DNA of 15,405 nucleotides from Auxenochlorella pyrenoidosa (taxonomy: Eukaryota > Chlorophyta > Trebouxiophyceae > Chlorellales > Chlorellaceae): the NCBI GenBank assembly GCA_001430745.1, contig KQ481983.1, forward strand, positions 1,535,580 through 1,550,984, written 5' to 3'. Under the pieces are notes generated by a model that saw only the letters and a program-made list of their open reading frames with translations, did no database searches and was not told where the DNA came from. Both the position numbers and the translations under genes were made by a program. Shown piece by piece: positions 1 to 6,843 of this stretch (positions are counted from its first letter, which is position 1; each line of letters opens with the position of its first letter).

Positions 1-68
1 GGGGGGGGGGGGGGGGGGCATGAGAAGCATTGCCCATCAATGCCCCCTCTGCACTCCTTCTTGTGCAG

Positions 69-3000
69 GCATATACATACCCGATAGCTGTCGTGATGAC
101 GAAATCAACCATGCTGTGGTGAGGCGTTTGGGGTGGGTTGGGTGGGGGTGGGGGGGCCTGAATGTCACCTGGCAGTCGGGCTCTGCTGGGTACAAACTTG
201 ATGGCGCCACACTGATGCCTGGTGTGCCCTGCACCGCAGTTGATTGTCGGCTACGGACGGGACAACATCAACAACATGCCATACTGGATCATCCGAAACT
301 CTTGGTTGAGTCGGGAAGTGCGATGTTGCGTCGCTTGGCCGAGGGCATTGCTGCACTGCCATTTGTGATGCTTGCAAGGAAGGAACAGAGGCTGCTGTCA
401 TGCTCGGCAGCGTTGCTCTAAGTTTCAACACCCACAACTTGCCCCCACCTTCCCACAGGGGGGAGTGGTGGGGAGAGGGCGGCTATGCGCGCGTGGCAAT
501 GGGCAGCAGTCCCAACGGCCCATGCGGGCTTTTCCTGTATGATCCTCTGGTGCCGCTCAAGACAAGCAGCTGGCCACGTGCTCCTCCCCCCTTGCCGCCG
601 CCGTCCCCGCCGCCACCGTCGCCTCCCATTAGCTCCGATCCTCCAGAAGGAGATCTCTGCTATTTCTACGAAAAGATAGACGCGCCACCGTACAGGCTTG
701 TGGTCAACGCCTCGTCCTGCGAGTGCTACAACATTTGTGCGAGCGTGGCAGAGAGGCGCTGCGTATTCAGGCAAGCTGGTGCATGCTGATGCTGATTAAA
801 TGGCACTGCAGCCAATACCTGATGTGACTTTGGTCACCTTTGCCTTGTCCGCCGCACACTTGCGTACCAGGCGACAGGCACAATCCAACCGCCGCATCCG
901 CCCACAGGAAGCACTGCCCAGCGACAATGAAGATTCCGGTGTGCGAACAGCAGGTGCCCGTGCCCTACGACTCCACTAGCCCATGCCCATCGCCACCACC
1001 CCCAAGCCCGCCGCCACCACCTTTGGACGACAAACTCCCTCCAGGTGTTGCTGCCCGGCATGCCTGGGCCAATGATGGCTTCTGTGTCGGGCACTCATGC
1101 CGCACCCCTTTTGCGGCCACGCAACCTCCTGCTGCCAACCCATGGTCTGCAGGCGACAATTGCTTGTTGTACGACTTAAACCAGGTTCCATACCTGCTGC
1201 TGGCCAACACGACAGCTTGTCAGTGCTACCTGGCATGTGCTTCGCAGGAGCAGTGCGCGCGGTGAGCATGTGCCAGCCATGATTCTGTGCGGGTGGGGTC
1301 ATGGGTGCATTTGTGAGCTAGTGAGCTGGCATGATCTTGGCAGCACACGCTCAGTCACTCGCCTGGTTGCAAGCTCCTGGCAATACACATGGACCACTTG
1401 CCTGCCGCCTGCAGGCGTAGGTTTTGCGGCGCCCAGCTCAACGCAACTGTGTGCAAGGCACAAACACCTGTGCTGTACAACCAGGCGAACCCTTGCCCTC
1501 CGCCGCCACCCCTCCCTCCCTCGCCGCCGCCTCTGCCGCCGCCCAGGCCCCCTCCACTGCCGCCGCGCCCCTCGCCCCCGCCTCCACCGCTGCCACCCAA
1601 TCCTCCTCCTCCGGTGCCACCGCCGAGGCCTCCCCCTCCACTGCCACCACCCAGCCCTCCACCCCCTCTGCCACCCCCAAGCCCCTCGCCGCCGCTCCCA
1701 CCGCCCAACCCGCCGCCTCCGGTGCCGCCGCCACAGCCATCCCCACCTCCTGCCTCCGCCAAGGCCGCCCCCCCCACTGCCGCCACCAAGCCCATCTCCC
1801 CCGCTCCCACCTCCAAGCCCCCCACCGCCGCCTGCCGCCGCCTCGTCCCCCACCCCCGTTCGCCGCCGCAGCCTCCACCCCCGCCAAATCCTGCGCCGCC
1901 AAGCCCCTCGCCCCCGCTCCCACCCCCCCGGCCCCCGCCAACACCTCCACCCCCAGCGCCAGCCCAACCACTGCAGCCACTGCAGCGGTGCGCCTGCTGG
2001 AATGCACGTGTTGCGTACTTTAGGGCAGCCATTGGGAGTTTTACACATCAGAGCTTTACATGCAGCCAGTGGGCGACTCAGCTGCAGGCTCGTCACCGTC
2101 ACCCTCCACCTCTGACCATCCTGCAGGCAGTGGACGGCTGTCACGTCATCTGCAGATGGCAGCCGCCTGTCTGCTGTCGCAAACGGCAGCAGGTGGTTCA
2201 GCAGCGGCGATGGCGGCAGGAGCTGGCGAACATATGACACCGCCACCACGTGGACCGCTGTGGCCTCCAGCGCCGACGGTTCAGTTCAGTTTGCTGCGGG
2301 GCGACCCGGTTTCGTCAACAACACTGCAAACTACTGGGTCCAGTCCTTTTACGCCGGCCAGCTTGGCAAGCGGGCCTGGACCAGCCTTGCCGCCTCGTCA
2401 GGAGGCACCACCCTCATAGCCGCGGCCGAAGGCAGCAACCTCATGCTGGGCCACTATGATGTTGCCAATGCATCCAATGTTCGTTTGGATACCCATGAGT
2501 GCACGGGCTCCGGGGCGCGGAACTGGTGAGCAAGGCGCAGAGGTGTGGGGGCACGCTTGCTTAGCCGGCAGTGATCTGTGTTGACGAAGCTGTGCCTTAC
2601 AAGGAACACACAAATGCTGCCGTGTACTGCATTTCCTAGCTGCCAATGCTCTTGAGTGGCAGACTTGGCAAGTCTCCTGCGCTGAACGTGCGCCATCTAA
2701 TAGAGTGTTGAGGAAGAAGACTGGACCCCGCCCCATCCCTATGCAGGGTGTCTGTGGCTATCTCATCTTGCGGTTGCTATTATATCGCAGCAGATCAGGG
2801 TGGCTTCCTGTATCGAGGCAGCGGCAGCTACTGCTCATCTTGGTATACTGACATTTATGCAGGGCAGCGGAATTGGGTGAGAGCAACGAGTGCAGTTCAG
2901 GCTGAGTGTGGGGCTTGATTGCTAGAATAGCCGGGTGCATTACCTGCTGTCGAGCCAGGCATTATCCCGGGTTGCACTGGCAGTACTCCCAACTGCACCT

Positions 3001-4782
3001 CGCTGCCTGGCTGCTCACCTGCCTTGTCAATTAAGTCGACGACAGGCGCGGCAAGGTCACACAACTGGGGAAAATAAAACTGGCTGACCGCTGGGAAGTG
3101 GTCGCAGCACCAGCAGCACCAGCCTTGCTTCTTTGCAGGGTGAGAAACAACCTCTCTAGCTTGATGAGGGAGTAACTGCCCATTAGTGTGCCCACCTCTT
3201 GCAGGCGGCTGTGGCCATAACTGCTGACTACACACTCTACTTTGCTGCTGATCAGGGCGGCTACATTTACTACAGACGCTATGTGGACCAGTACTGGTAT
3301 TCAATATATGAGCTTGGCCAGCAACAGTGGGTCAGCCTCGCAGCGACCCGACTCAACGCCAACGAGACCCGGTTGGTGGCGGCAGCAGCAGGTGGCAGCA
3401 TATGGACCGCCTCCATCCGGGAAAATGGCTCCCAGTTTTGGGCAGGCAGCGTGCTAGAGCGCACGGCTGCTGGCAGCCGAGCCTGGACAGCAGTCGCGCT
3501 GTCCGCTGATGCCAGCAACCTTGTGGCGGTGGCCAGAGGCGGCTTCGTGCACCGCAGCACGGATGGGGGGGCCACGTGGGAAGTGCCATACAGGTGGGCT
3601 GGGAGCCAGGAAGGTGTGTTGCTTGAGTGTTGCAACCTTGTGTGACGCCAGCGGAAGCATTTGGGCGCTGCCAGCCACAGTCCTCAGGAGTACGCTGGCA
3701 CTCCTGGTGGACATACAGGCCGGAGGCCTCGCATTCTTCCCAAGCAGCCCTGCCTGCCACCTGGCTTCGCGTCTGACATGCTACGCAGGGGCCTGCGCTT
3801 ACGGGCATACACCGGCTTGCCAAGCCCCTACTTCCCCAGCGACTACTCTTCTCTTACCCTGGCTGCCGACAAGGTCCTGAACGCATCCCTCAACTGCGAT
3901 GTCCCGGCCCTGGGGACCTGCGCCAACGAGGTGTCTAGCGGCGACGAATTTGCGTTGCAGGTGAGAGGCAGGCATGAGGGGCAGGCATGAGAAGCAGGCC
4001 AAGGCTCGCAGGCCATACAGCAAGCCTGCCGACTGGCACGCACACGCGCGTCGCGGCGGAGAGCACCACCAAGCCACACCAAGTGCATTGGCTCTGGAGA
4101 GGCAAGCTCCAGGCCCCCTGCCTCGCCCCTGATCCTATTCCGCTGCCGCCGGCCCTTGCACACGCAGCTCACCGGGTCCCTCATTGTGCCAGCAACAGCA
4201 ACCTGGTGGTTGCGCCTAAATTCAAGCGATGGCGCCAGGCTGTGGGTGGACGGAAACGCGGTGATAGACAATGGGGGCGTGGTGAGCGCTGCTCTGCCGG
4301 GATAGCATGCACCACCCTAGTTTGACAGCCTGACTCTGCAAGCTCCACCAGACAGGCCCGCAGGCTGCCCGCTGCTTGCTCCAGAGGCCATGATGCAACC
4401 AAGGTCAGCCACATCGACACTCCCGGCAAAACCCCTGCCCCCCCTTTGCGCTGCAGCATGGCATGGTGGCCAAGGAGATCGGTCTGTACCTCACTGCAGG
4501 GTGGCACACGTTGCGGTGAGCATGCACCACATCTGGGGCACGGCAGCAAAGACCAGTGTGCATGTTGTGGGTTGCGTGCATCGCGTTTCGTCTCTGCTGT
4601 GTACTGGCACAGTGCGCACGCCACCTTGGGTTGGTTTTGTCTCCTCCCTTCACTGCAGGATCGAATACTTCAATTGGTATTCGTATGCCGGCCTGCGCCT
4701 TGAGTGGTATCGGTCGGGGTATAGCTACTCCTATGCTGTCGTACCTCTGGACAACCTTTCGCCTCTTGATTACAAGCCGTGA
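69..4782 (+). CDS. Modular secreted papain-family peptidase with Cys-rich modules, Pro-rich linkers, beta-propeller repeats and PA14 domain (5' partial)
   Basis: Exons: 69-118, 240-304, 459-770, 908-1261, 1415-1987, 2127-2525, 2747-2876, 3205-3593, 3789-3960, 4168-4281, 4457-4515, 4659-4782. All phases agree and give 912 residues; the 5' end lies outside the window. Residues 1-60 are the C-terminal part of a C1A peptidase: DEINHAV holds the catalytic His (14), IVGYG follows, and NSWGEWWGEGGYARVA holds the catalytic Asn (36). The catalytic Cys would be upstream. Two eight-Cys modules follow at 105-168 and 227-287, each bounded by SPPPP-type linkers, then a Pro-rich tract at 288-450. Seven repeats starting with W-x-x-[VL] run from 453 to 757; the first and last carry Asp-box motifs (SSGDGGRSW, STDGGATW). 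A PA14 domain fills about 758-895 (SSDGARLWVDGNAVIDNGG). Several N-x-S/T sites and the Hyp-type linkers suggest secretion or a cell-wall location. The C1A and PA14 calls are firm, the propeller is likely, and the substrate is unknown. Confidence 0.88.
580..636 (+). repeat. Short proline-rich linker before Cys module A
   Basis: This stretch encodes PPPLPPPSPPPPSPP directly after the peptidase domain. It resembles the hydroxyproline-rich spacers of algal wall proteins. A similar linker (PSPPPPSPPPPP, about 989-1023) separates module A from module B. Confidence 0.85.
771..907 (+). other. GC-AG intron of the modular peptidase gene
   Basis: The donor reads TTCAG|GCAAGC, the standard strong context for a GC donor, and the acceptor is CCCACAG at 907. 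The intron leaves AG as the first two bases of an Arg codon that is completed by G908. The homologous intron in the second Cys module (1262-1414) also splits an Arg codon in phase 2. With this splice the Cys-x5-Cys spacing across the junction is identical in both modules. A GT donor at 763 would be out of phase. Confidence 0.8.
1497..1975 (+). repeat. Long proline-rich (hydroxyproline-type) coding tract
   Basis: About 480 bases are almost pure C-rich pyrimidine on the plus strand and encode irregular PPPxPPPP/PSPPPP repeats, mostly in the frame of exon 5. Between about 1753 and 1840 the same motif lies in the +1 frame while the real frame reads Ala/Thr/Lys-rich sequence; the proline motif returns to the real frame by about 1860. 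The strand asymmetry also creates long Gly-rich antisense reading frames that are not genes. The segment links Cys module B to the propeller repeats and probably forms a rod-like glycosylated spacer. Confidence 0.85.
2877..3204 (+). other. Longest intron of the modular peptidase gene (328 bp)
   Basis: The intron starts at GTGAGAGC after an Asn-Trp codon pair and ends at CTCTTGCAG, joining propeller repeats 4 and 5 in phase 0. It contains an internal TTTGCAGGGTGAG element near 3137 but no further repeat-like coding sequence that I can recognise. Confidence 0.8.
3967..3991 (+). repeat. Two adjacent 12-bp direct repeats in an intron
   Basis: GGCAGGCATGAG occurs at 3967-3978 and again at 3980-3991, just inside the intron that follows the first PA14 exon. 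It is a minor intronic duplication with no evident function. Confidence 0.6.
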
Positions 4783-5392
4783 CGATGCGGAGTTGCACTA
4801 CAGCCTTGCACAGCAGTACCTCTTGCATGCATTCATTGGCCCTATCGCCTCCCTTTTACTGATTACATGCCGCGCTTGGAGCACCTCCCTGCATTGAGCT
4901 TCCCCTCCACGAGACAGACTTTTGTTATCGTGCTGCAGCCGTTCATAATCATGCCAAATAATCAGCCTCTCTTTAAACCTTGATGCAGACCACCTGCTGA
5001 TGTGCATTCTCTGTGAGGGAGGGGAGCAGCGCTCTGGTGACACATGTGCACATGCATGGCACCCTGCACGCAGTGCAGAACAATCCATCAGGGGCTCAAC
5101 GCTAACCTGCAGCTTACAGCAGACCCCCAGGGCCAGCAGGTAGTCAGGACATATGCGAAAGATGGCTGCAATGAAGGGTGCAAACGATCAGGTGTGCAAA
5201 ATACTGAAGCAGCAACCCCCTCTGCCAGAGCTCGCTGCGTGCCCATGCCTCGCATCTCTGGCGGCGGCCTCAGGAGAGGTTGCAAGCGAGCGCAGCGTGT
5301 TCTTGTCCACATTAACCAATCAGTTTCCGAAATCCTTTACTGGAGAACCTGTGCAGCTTGCACAAGCTACTGCACTGTCCGCACTTCAAGCC
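4783..5392 (+). other. Intergenic region: 3' UTR of the peptidase gene and promoter/5' UTR of the ELIP gene
   Basis: No convincing gene is present in these 610 bases. The first half is the presumed 3' UTR of the upstream gene; I see no TGTAA signal on the plus strand. A palindromic E-box-like CACATGTG lies at 5041-5048 and a CCAAT box at 5316-5320. The frame of the ELIP gene stays open upstream to an ATG at 5153, but that stretch does not resemble a transit peptide. Confidence 0.6.
5316..5323 (+). promoter_or_regulatory. CCAAT box upstream of the ELIP-like gene
   Basis: CCAATCAG matches the core NF-Y/CCAAT consensus and lies about 70 bases before the preferred ATG at 5393. If functional, it implies the upstream in-frame ATGs are not used. 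This rests on motif match and position only. Confidence 0.35.
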
Positions 5393-6539
5393 ATGTCGCT
5401 CGCCCTTCACTCGCCGACAGTTAGGGAGACTCAGATGCGCAGCATTATCAGCAAACAGCTCTCTCAGCGATGGACACCCGGCCGAGCGCGCCGCTGTGTG
5501 GTGCTTGCCTCCGCCTCTCCGCCGCCTATGCGCAGCTTCGACTCCCCAGTGCCCAGCAGCAGCGGCAGCAGCAGCACATCAGCAGCAGCAGCGCCGGCGA
5601 CGGCAGTGGCAGCGCCGGCAGCGCCTGGCGACGCCTCCTACCGCTCCTACCGTGTCTCGCCCTGGGCAGCCATGAAGTTCAACGGCCCTGTGCCGGAGCG
5701 TGTGAATGGGCGGCTGGCCATGCTAGCCTTTCTGTACATTGCGCAGCATGAGGCGGAGACCGGGCAGACAGGTTTGTTGAGCGCCATCGCTTGCGCCTGC
5801 AGCACCGCCAGCGCTGTTGCTTTCCTCCGCAAACTCTTGCTCCGTGCAGATGCAGATGCTGCCTCGTCAATTGGTTGCATGGCTTTCTTCGTCTTCGCTG
5901 CTGCTGCCGATGCTGCTCGTGCCCTGTCCGCTTCATGCCCCCGCCCACAACTCTTGCCTTGGCTCCCTGCCTCCCTCCCTGGCCGCCTGCAGTGCTCCAG
6001 CAAGCCCTGAACCTCCCCCACAACTACGGCGCCTGGCCGCTGGTGGCGCTGATGCTGCTGATGGTGTACGCCACCTTCCCGCCAGCGCTGGCGGGGGCGC
6101 GGGAGGAGGACTTTGGCATCTTCAGCGTGGTGAGCTGGACAGCCGGGTTGTGCGGCCTGGGCAGGCCTGGCGCGCACCATGGGAGGAGGGTGCGCTGGAC
6201 TGCCAGGGACAGCGGGGTGCACAACGGATGGGCAGGGCAGGGCGAAGATGAAGGGCGAGGCTTGAGGCCGCGTGCAAGGCCTTGTTCGGCTCGCCGGTCA
6301 TGGCATTATGCCATCGGACAGGCATCATGTCGATGCCAGGCTCGGCCGGCTGGGATAGCCATCGACCGGCATCATCTTCGCAGGCAACGCTCGGACACTG
6401 GCTGCCTCGGGGTGCCAACCCCTTCCTCTCCTGGGCCCCCGGCCTGCAGGCAGCCGAGAAGACTAACGGGCGCGCAGCGATGCTGGGCCTGGCTGTGCTG
6501 GCAGCGCTGGAGTGGCACAGCGGCTTTGCGTTCTTCTGA
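5393..6539 (+). CDS. Early light-induced protein (ELIP)-like, three-helix chlorophyll-binding family, chloroplast-targeted
   Basis: Exons 5393-5771, 5993-6129 and 6384-6539 splice in phases 1 and 0 to give 223 residues, a normal ELIP length. ELIPs are thylakoid members of the light-harvesting superfamily that bind chlorophyll and carotenoid under light stress and protect against photooxidation. The first 40 or so residues are Ser/Arg-rich and end in RRCVVLASAS, which looks like a transit peptide with its cleavage site. A Ser/Ala linker encoded by CAG/GCA runs follows. Helix I carries ERVNGRLAM (from residue 102), helix II is NYGAWPLVALMLLMVYATF, and helix III carries EKTNGRAAM (from 197) and ends FAFF at the stop. 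Both chlorophyll-ligand motifs ExxNxR are intact. The start at 5393 has a good GCCATG context; an extended start at 5153 or 5165 is possible but less likely. Confidence 0.88.
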
Positions 6540-6843
6540 CCCCAGAAACTCAGACAGACTCTGGTTGTAGCTTTCACTTTCTTGGCTGTCACAGCGAACA
6601 AAATTGAGAAAGAAACATACCAATCAATTCATTCATTGCTGACAAAAAGTGTATTTAATTGCCACATTGCCGGCAAAAGAGTATCAGAGACAGAGAGGGG
6701 GTGAGAGGAGGTGCTGAGGAGGGGACCGAGGGCGCAGCATGCTGCGGCGCAGGCCATGTGACATGCTGTGAGGGCGCTGCGCCACCCTCGCTGACCAGCG
6801 TGGCTGCGGGCTACAGTGTGCAGCCCGCAAGCTGCCCAACTGC
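6540..6843. other. Convergent intergenic region between the ELIP and HAD genes
   Basis: These 304 bases hold the 3' UTRs of two converging genes. Bases 6590-6665 are clearly AT-rich compared with the surroundings (for example GTATTTAATTGCCACATTG). I see neither TGTAA on the plus strand nor its complement, so the polyadenylation sites are not obvious. No gene is evident here. Confidence 0.55.

Noticed and set aside
651..1488. Assigning the Cys modules to granulins because plant papain-type proteases carry them
   Set aside because: Granulins have repeated adjacent CC pairs; neither module has any CC pair and the spacing is different.
1237..2115. A 292-codon plus-strand open frame overlapping exon 5
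   Set aside because: Outside the short out-of-frame proline block it has low-complexity His/Arg/Leu sequence and does not connect to either neighbouring exon in phase.
1299..2249. Long antisense Gly/Arg-rich open frames (316 and 225 codons) opposite the proline-rich tract
   Set aside because: They are the mirror of a C-rich coding region. The plus-strand frame is joined in phase to recognisable domains on both sides.
3131..3145. Possible recursive splice site (TTTGCAGGGTGAG) in the 328-bp intron
   Set aside because: An extra G separates the acceptor from the donor, so a one-base exon would shift the frame. The direct splice 2876 to 3205 restores the repeat pattern.
5153..5392. Upstream start giving an 80-residue longer ELIP
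   Set aside because: The extra residues do not look like a transit peptide, the ATG contexts are weak, and a CCAAT box lies inside the stretch. It is kept only as an alternative.
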